64,000 bases of DNA from Siphonodentalium dalli. Lineage: Eukaryota > Mollusca > Scaphopoda > Gadilida > Siphonodentaliidae. The notes under the pieces were generated by a model that saw only the letters and a list, made by a program, of their open reading frames with translations, was not told where the DNA came from and did no database searches. The DNA lies in contig CP136065.1 of the NCBI GenBank assembly GCA_032622095.1, positions 23,300,134-23,364,133 on the forward strand, in the 5' to 3' direction. Shown here in pieces: positions 1 through 33,756 of this stretch. Position numbers and translations under genes: made by a program. Positions within the stretch are counted from its first letter, which is position 1. Every line of letters begins with the position of its first letter.

Positions 1-743
1 TTGATGCAATGGTCAATAAGTCTGAAGTATGGCTGTGAAGCCTGTCTGTCACCCAAATTCGTAATTATAAACCTGGCTATTCATAATAATTCAGGTTTCC
101 GGGCAAATCATTAAACATGTTTAATTGTGGTCAGCTTTAATGATCTTGAATTATGTTCGCAATGTTCTAAGATGAATAAGTGCAGTGCACTGAGAGTAAC
201 AACGACGTTGTTTTTGTTTTTTCTAAATTCCATTGCTCATAATTTTCAGGCAATATCAGTGATTGTGCCATTATTGGAACCTTGCTATTTAAGCTCAAAA
301 ATGGATACTCATTGTTGGGACACCGTTCATACAGTAAGGACCATAAGTTCAACAGCACGATAAATCAGTTGAAACATCTCGAGTATGTGTCACAAGTACA
401 ACGAGGACAGCTTCCAAAACATAGCTTATAACCCCTCGGTGGAAGGAGGTTTTTGCAACGAGGGACCATATATTTTGTGTTTAAAGAAAAATATGAAGAA
501 TAACATTAAAAAAATGTTCGTGATTGTTGTGTGCATGAAGCAATGCGCGAAGCTTACCTATATGGTGCAAGTAATTGGTCATAGGGTGCAAACAATAATT
601 ATGCATGAAATACCATATAGTTATATGTTTATGATTTTGTGCAAGCTGTTCAAGCAATGTCATCACATCGAGAAATGAGGAATACTCGTTATAACAGGTT
701 GAAAATGATGCTTTCATATGACACATTCGCGAAAAGAGACAGA

Positions 744-784
744 GTGTTCAAAGTCACCCCAAACGTCGGGGTAACTTTGAACAC
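744..784. repeat. Hairpin, 17-bp arms
   Basis: GTGTTCAAAGTCACCCC (744-760) is the reverse complement of 768-784 with one mismatch, around a 7-nt loop. Probably a small transposon relic; no function can be assigned. Confidence 0.6.
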
Positions 785-1017
785 CAGTTTTTTTTTAAAT
801 ATCCCTGTGTCATCAATGTGGGTACACATTAAAAAAGACCTTTATTTTGAGAGAACTACTTCTTCCCATGTTTTTGAAAGCATTCAGATCTTACATAATA
901 TTAGCTTTTTAAAAATATCGACAGAGAAACACAAAAAACTAACTTGATATATTCCAATAAAACTGTAAAACACTATATATCACAAGTAACCTTATATATA
1001 ACCCAATACAATTTTAT

Positions 1018-1165
1018 ATGGTACCAATCATCCATACTGAAATGGTATCAATCGTCCACAGTCCAGGTACCAATCGATCCGTGGGTACGAAACGTCCAGG
1101 TACCAAACGTCCAAGGTACCAATCGTCTAGAAGCCCTTGTGCCTATTGGTACCATTATATAATGT
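1018..1165. repeat. Degenerate tandem repeat, GGTACCAATCGTCCA type
   Basis: At least six variants of GGTACCAA(T/A)CGTCCA follow one another with irregular spacing. Several KpnI-type GGTACC palindromes result. Confidence 0.65.
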
Positions 1166-1314
1166 TCATGTTATATATCCACCTATATAGGCCATACCGG
1201 TAGCTATATAGGATCTAGCTACCCGACTTCCGGCCTACTTTTGTGTGAGAGCACAGACAGTCCGAAATTGCGAGTATATCGCATTCCATCCACGTGTGTG
1301 AACAGGGACGTGGC

Positions 1315-2345
1315 TAGAGGGTATTCGGGGGGTGTCCACCTTGATAATTCCAACTGCACCCCCCTTGAATCAGACCAGAAACAAGGTTTTCCATAATTCA
1401 TTCCATATGCACCCCCCCCCCCCCCATTGAATCAAACCAAAACACCCCTTGAATCAGACCAAAGGTTTTGCATAATTTCATTTCCTCCTTGCACATAAGT
1501 GTTCCCCAGTCCTAATAGCCTAGTTGTAAACCATGGTTCTATCTACCCGGTATTATAATATTGAACCTGAAAATTGCACAAATCCTAACATCAACTTTCC
1601 AACTTATGACCATTTCAGTCAACAATTTTAACCAAATGTAGTAATATATTGTTTTCTTAAACTCATTAACAGAATTTTATTGGCCACGAGGAGGGACCAG
1701 GACACACCGGGCCGACCATGGTTCGGCCCGGTGTGCGAAAATTTGGAAATCTGAACAAGAAAATCGCAAAATCCTAGCCTCAAGAATTCATAGAGTTGGA
1801 AATTTCAAACCTGACACCCCGACTTAGGTTGGAAAATTTCCAACTGATGACAATTCCAGTGACAATTTTGACCAAATGTAGAACAAATTCTTAAATTAAC
1901 TAGAAGTTTTTAACTGGCCATGAGGGAGGGACCGGGACACAAGCTTTCCAAGTGTTGGAAATTTCCAACCTGACACCCCCTAAGGTTGGAAAATTTCTAA
2001 CTGATGGTCATTTCAGTCCAAAATTTTCACCAAAAGAAAGAAAATATGCAAATATTGGTCCAAAAACAATAAATCCCCCCCCCCCCCCCCAATAAATTGT
2101 TTGAAAATCAAACTACAAGAACATTTTCAACCTATTGTTGGTGTGATATTTCCAACTAATGTTGTGTCGGTATGAAATTTCCAACTGTTGCAAATTTTGA
2201 CCAAAGTTGGGGGGAGACACCCCTCCCCCCAGAGACCCCCCCCCCCACAAACCCCCTGTCGCCACGTCTGTGTGTGAAGTTCCCAACTGAAATTAAACAT
2301 GTTAAATGTCATCGTTTAACAATGGGAGTTGGAACACCGACCCCA
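1315..2345. repeat. Decayed direct repeats with C-runs
   Basis: Two nested patterns are visible. CCTTGAATCAGACCA recurs at about 1360, 1445 and 2345. A longer unit containing GGAAATTTCCAAC, a 'gaccaaatgtag' motif and GAGGGACCGGGACACA recurs at about 1590, 1790 and 1945. C-runs of about 14 lie at 1412-1425 and near 2076-2090. This looks like old segmental or transposon repeats. Confidence 0.6.
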
Positions 2346-2559
2346 TTGAATCAGATAAGAGGACCAGCTTATACCAGTTTAACACCAGGTGGCGCTTATA
2401 TATTGATCACTAACTTAATTACGCAATACAATATAGTGCTTTCCCCAAAATATACTTTAAGTATTGTTGTAAATACAAGACAGTATGGTCATTCTTATAA
2501 ATTTATAATTTTAGAAGCAGTTGTATATTGAAAATGTATGCTTATATGAATATAAGCGT

Positions 2560-2709
2560 TAGCTTATGTATTTAGTGAATATCCGCCCACACAATTTTCA
2601 CATACGTCATTCTGTATCACTACATCGGTCTCTCGTGGCGTGTGCGTGCTGAAATACGGGCAGTTGAAAACATAAAGACCAGAACAAAGATTCACATTTA
2701 ACTAACACA
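2560..2709 (+). promoter_or_regulatory. Probable promoter/5' UTR of the helicase gene
   Basis: The 150 bp ahead of the first ATG are less repetitive than the DNA further upstream. They contain a TACGTCA (CRE-like) site near 2604 and a pyrimidine-rich CTCTCGTGG stretch near 2630 that could hold an initiator. I see no convincing TATA box. The start site is not determined. Confidence 0.3.
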
Positions 2710-24774
<22,065 letters not shown>

Positions 24775-25180
24775 TGATTGTGTATGTTAGTCATGGTTGA
24801 ATCTTATTTATAGTCACATTCTGAGATTGTGTACTGGTGACCATTGTCGTATCAGTGCTGGTTTGTCTTTCAAATTGGTGGATTTTACATGCAATCTCAA
24901 CCAACTATTAATCGTGGACCAGCATCATACTGTCATAAATGTTTACAGCGTGCTTTCACATTGCTTTGTGTCTCAGTTAATTGCGATTGTGCGAGTCCAA
25001 GACAGTGCCAAGACCAAAGTAAAATGAAAAGCTGACTTCAATTATCTAGAGGCTATGTTGATATTTTAATAAATATGAAGGGTGTACTTGTAGTTATTAT
25101 AGTTACACAATTCTTTTATTTTAGACAGAGGGAAATGCTAACTTTACCAGTTTTTGGTAATGTTTAAAAAAATAAATACA
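24775..25180 (+). promoter_or_regulatory. Helicase 3' UTR with candidate poly(A) signals
   Basis: After the TGA, the non-repetitive sequence has AATAAA at 25068-25073 and again at 25171-25176, each followed by T-rich DNA. Either could end the transcript, giving a 3' UTR of about 310 or 420 nt. Confidence 0.45.
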
Positions 25181-27589
25181 ACCTATAGTTTGTCGATCGG
25201 TTCGCGGGCATGGGTTGTCAGAATGGCGATAGCATGATAACTTTAACATATATATACTGAATTTGTTGTTCTTAGTTATATGAAACTTGCTCAACAATGT
25301 GTTGATAGAGTTCAAAAACCGTCACATCTGCCTAATTGAGGCGAAGTTGCGGTCAGTTCATTTTCTTATAACAAATATCAACTGATATTGTTGATAATCG
25401 GTATAAGAGACTTCTTAAACAATATTTTGATTGAGTATAATAACCGGCCAGATCCACCTACTTTGGGCGGAGTTACAGCACTTAATTTGTTCTTTTTTAT
25501 GAATAATGATAATGATAGAAGAACTTTGGCGAGGTTTGTTCGCAGGGGAATATTTGATATGTCAAACTTCCTCGACAGCGTTGTTAATGATAGCCAGTGA
25601 CTAGGAGGTTTCATAGTGATATCATTAGATGTAAATTTGTTCTTTCAGATTCATTTAAAAAAAAAAAAATCCGACTTTCAATTTGTTTATTGTGTGCAAT
25701 CTCAGTAACTTGGCATTACACCACAATCGACTGAGATGGAGCTGGATTGTAAGATTATACTTTATTTCATTTTCATTGAGTAAGGCAATTAGACTTTTTT
25801 GTGCCTAAACAATGAGCAGAGATCTATTTTTTATTCATCTTTTGTCTAAATAATTTGTGGAGAAATCTTCAATTTTCATTTTTAATCCAAGCCAGAAATT
25901 GACTATTTAGGCATTTTCTAAAACACGGGAAATTATGCTATCCCTTGTGTATTAAGATACTTGCCTCAAAGGTGGGCAGGAGAAATACTGGTACATTCAG
26001 GCTGTGTTAACTTTACCTCAGCTCATTTGAATATGTATTTTTCCTGTGTAGATTTGATGTATCCAAACTCAGTAATGGTCTTGCAGGTAATATTGAAAAA
26101 ACATTTAGGTAAATATTCCCATCTTATTCCGTGAGGCCATTGTAAATAAATTGCTAGATTTACATCCCAATTTTTTTCAGAATTGGATGGGGGGGGGGGA
26201 GAGTTTTATTTTTTGTATTTCATTCTTCCAACACTAGAAACATAAATTGTCAGTTCTTGAAATTGAAGCAGTGTCCTATCTTATTTAATACAAGCTGATT
26301 TAGATAGTCCATTTTTGTCAAAAACTGATTAATGGGTCATCGAAACATAATTTGTCTGCAAGGTATGAGAAAAGATTACATCAAAATTGAGGGGACTCGG
26401 GGCGGATGTAAACATAGCATTTTTTTTATATTGGCCTAAACCGGAACACATTTTCATTTTAATCATTGTTTAATTTTATGATTGTTGAAATTGTCATTGT
26501 TTGTATCTTTCATAACAGTAAAAAAATCCTTTAGGTAATAACTTGTTTTCCTTCTGATCATTGCATGGATAAGGAAGGGTATTTATTGATGGGTAAAGCA
26601 ATTTTGACATTAAGTTATGTAGAATTTGCATGAGCCGGGTAGCCAGCATATTCGGTGTACTAATCATGAGCTTGATTTGCAAGTTAGGCCTTTTGCACAG
26701 CATGTATGGCAGGCTTGATCTCTTTCTTCAGAAGACCAAATAGGCTTGAACAGCGATATGTTATATGCACAATGTGTTTTTACTAATTCATGTATTGACT
26801 AGGTTCGTTTTCATTGCCATATGGCGACCAAGGTCGCCATAGGGAGTCACTATGTGATCACGAAAACCAGCAGTCGCGATACATGGATCGTATACAACAC
26901 TTTGTATATAAGAGTTATCTACCATTTGTGTCACAAGATTCTTTTTTTTAGAGCAAAATTATTTGATTTGTTTATCAGGGAATTTCCTATGAAATAGATC
27001 CTCAGTATCCCCCGCCAAGGTGGCTTTCCGCTGAGGTTTATTCATTTTCTGTTCTGGATTTATTTCGAAAGATGTGATCATGTCAGAGTTTGGTCTGTGA
27101 TGATTGAATAAAACCTGCATGAATTAAAAAAATGATTGAAATCATTATTTTTTCCGTTTTCAAGTCGGTAAAACTAAAGTCACAAATGACAAACTAAGGT
27201 TGATAACTCGGACAATATGAAAATGCGGAAGTTATTGGCCAGTGTTTTGAAATCATTCGTGATGTCAAACCTTTATATCAAATTTTATTCAAATCCGATA
27301 ACCCATGGCTGAGATATCGGCACGGACAAAGAAATTTCCAGATAAGGATAACATTGGAAAACGTGAATGTAATTTTGCTCTTCTTTTTTTTAGCTCTCCC
27401 CGAGATGAAGTCTCCGGTGGAGCTACAGTCATAACTCCCGTCCGTCCATCAACAATTCTTTAAACATCTTTTTCGGAACCATAAGACCGAATGGGTTCAT
27501 TATACCACTTAAAAAAAAATATACTGTTTTGCACCTGTCTGTGCGTGCGTACTTCTGTCCGATGTCTGTTCGTGTCATAACTTGAACAG
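25181..27589. other. Intergenic DNA, nothing recognised
   Basis: Between the two convergent genes. AT-rich, with a G-run near 26200 and a stretch from about 27390 that resembles decayed members of the 160-bp repeat family (CATAACTTGAACAGGAGCC). No supported gene. Confidence 0.5.
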
Positions 27590-28760
27590 GAGCCAGGGAC
27601 ATAACTCCAATCTGAATTTTTTTTGTATTTTTGTTTTACAAAAAAAAAAAAAAAATGTTAAATTGATCAAGGAGTTCAATCTGAATTATTTTTTTTTGGA
27701 ACTCCTTGATCAATTTAACATTTTGTTGTAAAACATTTTAAAAAATTAGAAAAACTGACACCGTTGTAAAATCCGCAGAGTTCTGAAAATCTTTAATGAA
27801 ATCCCTTTCAATCACCCCCCCCCCCCCCCCCCCCCCCCCCCAACATGACCCAGACCACCACCCTGCCCCCAACCAACAGCATCCCATCTAGTCGCCTAAC
27901 TCACAGGATCTCTCCCACCAGCAGATTCAATCGATTGTATTGGCTACAGAGAGTTAATATAAATACGCAGTCATCAATTGAGATGTTATCGGGGTGAAGA
28001 CAGGTGAACAAATGCTTAGCTAGCACTCGTGCCAGTGTGTTGTTAAAATCAAATCCAAACAAATTATTGTTCTCAAACCTGATTTAGAGTGTGACATTTG
28101 CAGAATGAGGACCCCCCAGAGGGTGAATTTAGTTATGCTACCCGCCATAACTATTCCTCCTTGGTAATTCTTACGACATCTTGTCTAGAACCATTGGGCC
28201 GATTTAGCTTATATTCGGTATGGAGGGTCCTTGAATGACTGGGGTTCAGATTTGTTCAAATGGGGTCACTGGGTCAAATAGGGTTGGAGCCAGGGACATA
28301 ACTCCAAAAAAAAAATTCAGATCGAGCTCCTTGATCAATTTAACATTTTGTTTTTTGTAAAACATTAAAAAAAATTAGAAAAACTGACACCGTTGTAACA
28401 TCCGCAGAGTTCTGAAAATCTTTAATGAAATCCCTTTCCATCACCCCCCCCCCCCCCCCCCAACATGACCCAGACCACCACCCTACCCCAACCAACAGCA
28501 TCCCATCTCGTCTCCTAACTCAAGGATCTCTCCCACCAGCAGATTCAGTCGATTGTATTAGCTACAGACAGAGTTAATATAAATAGTCATCAATTGATAT
28601 GTTATCAGGCTGACAGGTGAACAAATGCTTAGCTAGCACTCATGCCAGTGTGTGTTAAAATCAAATCAAAACAAATTATTGTTCTCAAACCTGAATTTAG
28701 TGTGACATTTGCAGAATGAGGACCCCAGAGGGTGAATTTAGTTATGCTACCCTGCACAGC
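27590..28760. repeat. Large direct duplication with long C-runs
   Basis: About 450 bp from roughly 27700 to 28150 recurs at roughly 28320 to 28755. The shared blocks include GACACCGTTGTAA, GCAGAGTTCTGAAAATC and CAACATGACCCAGACCACCA. Each copy carries a C-run, 27 C at 27815-27841 and 18 C at 28444-28461. In copy 1, GGAGTTCAATCTGAATTATT sits within an inverted repeat of AACTCCTTGATCAATTTAAC. Confidence 0.8.
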
Positions 28761-28804
28761 AGGCTAGCATAACCAAATACACTAGCCAGGGGTCCTCATT
28801 CTGC
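28711..28804. repeat. Hairpin, ~40-bp arms, GCAGAATGAGG family
   Basis: GCAGAATGAGGACCCC at 28711 is inverted at 28763-28804, with a TAGCATAAC / GTTATGCTA inner stem. A second hairpin of the same family is at 44983-45073. The first arm is also present at the end of duplication copy 1 (about 28100). Confidence 0.75.
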
Positions 28805-28859
28805 TTAGACTTAATCTTCTGGGAAGTATATAGGTTTTCACATTTTCCAGACCATCGCT

Positions 28860-29879
28860 GGACTTCGACCCAAATTTTTTTTTTGAGTTTTTCGATTGAA
28901 AGGTCTTATTTTGACCCAATTCGTGCTCCGCCACACGAGTTTGGTCAAAATATTTTTTTTAAAATCACATTTTTTCGTGTGAAGTTGGTTCGAATAAAAT
29001 TTCAGTTTTTCCAGTGAAAGGTCTTATTTTGACCCAATTCGTGCTGGTAAAACTGCCTCATTATTAAGAAGTCGAAAGCACACAAGAAGCTTGCATAAAT
29101 GGGTTTACTGATTCTTTCTCATTGTTAGTGTCCAATCGTATATATGGGGTATCTAACCCGTATCTTGAATTTCCAATTATCAGAAAGACACCTACATGTA
29201 CTAGCTTGAATTCTAAGTATCATGCTATAGTTTATACACAGGGACGTGACTCCGAGCAGTATGACCATTTAATTTTGCACACCCATCCCCTTCAGGTTAG
29301 AATTTTCAAAATGAAAGGTATCGTAACATTACCAGTTATTGGACAATTCTTACATGACATGGGCAATCCCCCGTGGTTAGCAAATTCCCATCGTATATGC
29401 ATGATTTCCAACAATTCCCCCCACCAACGTGACGATGACCTTACATATACCTTTAAGTATCGCCCCCAAAATTTAACAAATGGTCAGTGCACAAATGTAT
29501 AACCTATGTTATCTATGGAAACAGCATACAATCGCGTAAATAGTGCCCATATATAATGTTCAATATATAGTTGATTAGTCATCAGTGACGTGGCTAGAGG
29601 GCTCCGGGGATTTTCCGGCTGCATACCGCCCCTTTTAACCACGTCGAGCTCACAATGTCGTGTAATTTCCTTTGCTTCCCACCCCGTGGCTTGGAATATC
29701 CTAACTGTACCTATTGTGGGGAGGAATCATGAAACCATTTGAAATATGAGCCTGATCACTGTTAAATCATAGCATCTACATGTATATAAAAGTCTATATA
29801 ATTTAGACAAATGCTCTTCATGTTTACCATAATCATGAATATACTAAGGAGAGCTCTTTATTGCTCCATGGTGCCTGAT
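28860..29879. other. Intergenic DNA, nothing recognised
   Basis: GAAAGGTCTTATTTTGACCC occurs twice (about 28900 and 29012). The + strand frame 29122-29502 (126 codons) has no recognisable domain and is treated as chance. Confidence 0.45.
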
Positions 29880-30277
29880 TTAACCCTTTACCCAACAAAA
29901 CCGGCCAAATAAAGCTTCAACAGCCTAAAATATCTTCGGTCTGTCTCAATAGAGAACCATACAAATATGGATATCATTGGAACCGGCTCCTTGACCACAT
30001 TGTGATAGTTACAGTTACAGTTATGCCCTGTGCCAATGCATTCTCTTATATATGCGAGTCGACCATAGGTCGCCTCGCATGTATAAGAGAATGCATTGGC
30101 CTAAAAAAAATCTTTTTTTAACACTTCTTACCATTTTTTCTTACATTCTTTAACAATTTTATAATTTTTAATGTGTTAAGCCAATGCATTCTCTTATATA
30201 TGCAGGCGACCTATGGTCGACTCGCATATATAAGAGAATGCATTGGCACAGGGCCCTTCTGTTGGGTAAAGGGTTAA
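29880..30277 (-). mobile_element. piggyBac-type MITE with two palindromes, copy 2 (inverted)
   Basis: TTAA at 29880-29883 and 30274-30277, with the same CCCTTTACCCAACA ends as at 16691 but in opposite orientation. The two internal palindromes have a few substitutions and small deletions relative to copy 1. Confidence 0.9.
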
Positions 30278-30334
30278 AAGAAAAACTTTCCAAACTCATT
30301 ACAGAATTGAGACAAATGCCCTTTATTTTCACCA

Positions 30335-30592
30335 TATCGTGAATATAGATCAACAAGGAACACTCTTTATTTTCACCATATATCAGGAATATAGACCATC
30401 AAGGAACGCTCTTTATTTTCACCATCACTTTATTTTCACCACATCAAGGAATGCTCTTTATTTACACCATAAGAGGAATATAGACCCATCAAGGAATGCT
30501 CTTTATTTTCACCATATCAGGAATATAGACCATCAAGGAACGCTCTTTATTTTCACCATATCAGGAATATAGACCATCGAGGAACGCTCTCC
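30335..30592. repeat. Minisatellite, ~42-bp unit
   Basis: About six units of CAAGGAACGCTCTTTATTTT plus CACCATATCAGGAATATAGAC-like sequence. The open frame across it is an artefact of the periodicity. Confidence 0.85.
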
Positions 30593-30660
30593 ACACCAAG
30601 TCTTTCATGGATTAATTCTGTGTGTTTTAATCATATTAGGTGAACCAAATTGATACACAA

Positions 30661-30840
30661 GGGTGATAAATAGAGTAATCAATTAGTTCCGAGAATTACG
30701 TTAAATAATTCACTTGAGGTGAGAGATGTTTAGGTAAGAAACTTGTGCGTGTACACTTGTTTCTTACAAACGTCTCTCGCCTCTCGTGAATTATTTATCA
30801 TAATTCTCGGACCAATTGAATACTCTCTATTTATCTCATC
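30661..30840. mobile_element. Foldback/MITE hairpin, ~80-bp arms
   Basis: The left arm 30664-30742 (GATAAATAGAGTA ... TAAGAAAC) pairs with 30759-30836 around a 16-nt loop. Typical of a MITE that is nearly all inverted repeat. Confidence 0.8.
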
Positions 30841-31059
30841 CCAAGAAATTTAATATGGTGACATTAATGAAGATATTACATAAATTTGGAAAATAATGTG
30901 AAAGAAGAGGACTGGCAGCAAGTGTTCAATGCTTCATGGAGCCATTTCAGTGGCCTTGGACAATAGGTAAAAAGTATATAATTCACACACAATCGATATA
31001 TATATACATTTATAACACGCCAATCAGCCCTCGACCAATGGAAGTTTTCTAACTCTAGT

Positions 31060-31549
31060 GACCGACCTTTATTTACTTTAAAGATCTTTAAATCGTCGCC
31101 TGTTCTATCAATCGGTCTGTCATGATTACAACAAGCCTATGCATTGTATTCGCGGCGCACATCTTCATTGACCAATTATGATTTCCAGATCATTCAAACA
31201 ATTAATATGTCCGCCAAGGTGAGCATTACTAATATGGACTGTGATACCATGTTTTCGCACAAGCAAATGTAGTGATGTAGCGACATCGTGGATGACGGGG
31301 GCTATACATCATGCCCAAGATATAAACGTTAATAATTAAATAAGAACAGTTGGTAATACCGAGTGCACCATAGCAAAACTTCAGATCTGGGGGATTCGGA
31401 CGAGTTGAATGGGCATTTGCTTAGTCGGCAAAATTCTGCAGTTTTTGTCCTGAACAGTGGCAAATTTAGAGCCCCCCCCCCACCTCATCAACACAATGAA
31501 CAAGTGTAGACAACAACTAACAGATATTTAAAGTAAATAAAGGTCGGTA
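31060..31549. mobile_element. Inverted-repeat element, 490 bp
   Basis: ACCGACCTTTATTTACTTTA at 31061 is inverted at 31528-31548. The interior has no ORF. The target duplication is not clear. Confidence 0.65.
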
Positions 31550-31902
31550 ACAGGACCCCATTTGATAACTTACATTGGCCGAAAGTGTTTCTTGTGATAA
31601 TATAAATCCCGCTTCGAATGTATAGAATAAATAAATCCGATACGTAGGAATAATGAACAAAAATAGTGAAGATTAATGTGCTCTTTAATTAGTCCAATAT
31701 TAACACAAAGAAAGGTCCATTGAAATGTCATGATTCGGCATAAATACAATGCGTTGAACTATCCGTGTGTAATATCGACTATGGAGTATTGATTGGTATT
31801 CACTGGACCAGGTTTGTAAGACTGACCACATATTTAATTGGTAAGAGAAACTCATTACTGATTGTTAGTTTCTCGGGCTGATTGGGTGCTATAAATAATT
31901 AT

Positions 31903-31994
31903 GTTATAAGCACTGCGTCCGATTTATAAGCGACATAAACTCCAGGCGCTTGTGATCTTTATATCACTTATAAACCAGACGCCGTGCTTATAAC
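31903..31994. repeat. Hairpin, ~36-bp arms
   Basis: GTTATAAGCACTGCGTCCG at 31903 is inverted, with four or five mismatches, ending at 31994 (GACGCCGTGCTTATAAC). The stretch 31995-32520 shows nothing recognisable. Confidence 0.65.
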
Positions 31995-32526
31995 GTATAT
32001 GTACCTACTGGTAAGGGTGGATAACTATGTCAACGACCACCGATAACTCTTAATTCACAAATCGCTAATTGGTTCCTGATACAAGACATTCTCTTCCACT
32101 GTTGTATTTAAAGACATATTATGGACTTGTTCCGGTGCGTGAAATTAATAAATTGGTACTCAGGCGCTATGCGAACCTGGGGAACATCGCTGAAGATATA
32201 AAAATTCGACCATACCACTCCATAGAAAACATCTGAACTACGCCCAATTGTAAATATTTACAACCTGATTCGGGACGCAACTATCAGTGATAATCTAACA
32301 CAAATGATTTCGCCATCGAGAGTCATTGCAATTAATTAATATATAAGAATGACGGTGTGTATCGTCAATTTGGATTAATATTCGTAACAAATAACTACCT
32401 TTACGCAAGATTATTCTTAATTTCTATTTGATTACCCTACCAGAGTGTTTCACATTACTTTAATTTGTGTTTCAAAAGTGATATTAGGTCTGAAATATAC
32501 TCTTTATTAAAGATGCATTATCTGAA

Positions 32527-32910
32527 TTAACCCTTTACCCAACAGAACGGCCCTGTGTCAATGCATTCTCTTATATATGCGAGTCGACCATATATAAGAG
32601 AATGCATTGGCTTAACACATTAAAAATTATAAAATTGTTAAAGAATGTAAGAAAAATGGTAAAAAGTGTTAAAAAAGAATTTTTTTAGGCCAATGCATTC
32701 TCTTATATATGCGAGGCGACCTATGGTCGACTCGCATATATAAGAGAATGCATTGGCACAGGGTATAACTGTAACTATCACAATGTGGCCAAGGAGCCGG
32801 TTCCAATGATATCCATATTTGTATGGTTCTATTGAGACAGACCGAAGATATTTTAGGCTGTTGAAGCTTTATTTGGCCGGTTTTGGCCAGTTTGTTGGGT
32901 AAAGGGTTAA
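32527..32910 (+). mobile_element. piggyBac-type MITE, copy 3
   Basis: TTAA at 32527-32530 and 32907-32910 with the CCCTTTACCCAACA ends. The first palindrome has lost part of its centre; the second is intact. Same orientation as the copy in helicase intron 9. Confidence 0.9.
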
Positions 32911-33351
32911 TGCTCCTAAATTACTATATCTTTAGTTTCGGGGTAAAAAATATTTGATTCGATCAGATATAGATTTTTGAAATTTGTTATTTCCCCGAGA
33001 TGTGCAATTATATGTGGCCCAGAAACATGTTGTCAAATGGACGGTCTGGGACAAAATTGCGGATGAAGATGGATAACTCGAAAAACAAGTGGTAATACGG
33101 CCAAATTTCGTGAATACTGAAGTGATTATACGGTTATATTCCATTGAACAAAATGTTGATAAATAACATGTTTTGGGAAATTTGATACCATAGTTGACAT
33201 TGGTTAGCATTATTTTCGATTCTGATAACTAAAGAGTATTTTGAAGAAATGTTGTTGTTGTATCTTGATGATATGGGGACCCTCTGATCAGATTTTAAGT
33301 TAAACCTTTTAAGTTAAAAAGATTTGATTGATTTAATGAAGAAACACTTGA

Positions 33352-33756
33352 TTAGTAGTAGGTTTTGTCATGTCCTATCCCATGGTCACCAAAGTACCTA
33401 TATTCCTTGCCATCTTGATTATGCTTGTACACATATTTTGATTTATAATGTTCCGAGAGAACCATAAAGTGTTTTTTTCTACTTTCATCGGCCTCCTTGA
33501 CTGTTTCAAAATCCAGATCTTGAAGTCTCTTTTCTGGATTTGGATCTAATTGAACCTGTTGGTTTTCTTCAATAACGGGAAGTCTCTTTTCAACAACAAA
33601 TTCCCCATTGTCACGCATGAATGAATGCTCTACATCACCCTCATCCTCTGGATATCCGTAGGGGAATTTAACTGGAACAATCTCAATGAGATGTTTTACT
33701 GTTCTCAACTTTTCGTTCTCTTTTGGTGTGTTCTTGAAAACTCTGTACTTCTTGGT
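33352..33756 (-). CDS. MRPL30: MRPL30 last exon
   Basis: 134 codons plus TAA (33352-33354). The acceptor reads AACATTTTCAG|ACC on the - strand. It encodes the second half of the L30 fold (EKLRTVKHLIEIVPVKFPYG) and an acidic/basic C-terminal extension ending GIGHDKTYY. An ATTAAA sequence lies just past the stop, but it is too close to be a convincing poly(A) signal. Confidence 0.9.
   Translation of the reverse strand, partial: TKKYRVFKNTPKENEKLRTVKHLIEIVPVKFPYGYPEDEGDVEHSFMRDNGEFVVEKRLPVIEENQQVQLDPNPEKRLQDLDFETVKEADESRKKHFMVLSEHYKSKYVYKHNQDGKEYRYFGDHGIGHDKTYY

Larger units (their letters stand above)
1..2559. other. Upstream intergenic DNA, no gene seen
   Basis: AT-rich DNA with no ORF above about 120 codons and no recognised domain. 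It holds a 17-bp-stem hairpin (744-784), a short GGTACCAA-type repeat (1018-1165) and a block of repeated TTGGAAATTTCCAAC and C-run segments (1315-2345), listed separately. Confidence 0.6.

Noticed and set aside
29122-29502. 126-codon + strand frame
   Set aside because: No recognisable domain, no splice context, no codon pattern distinct from surrounding DNA; kept only as a note in the intergenic entry.
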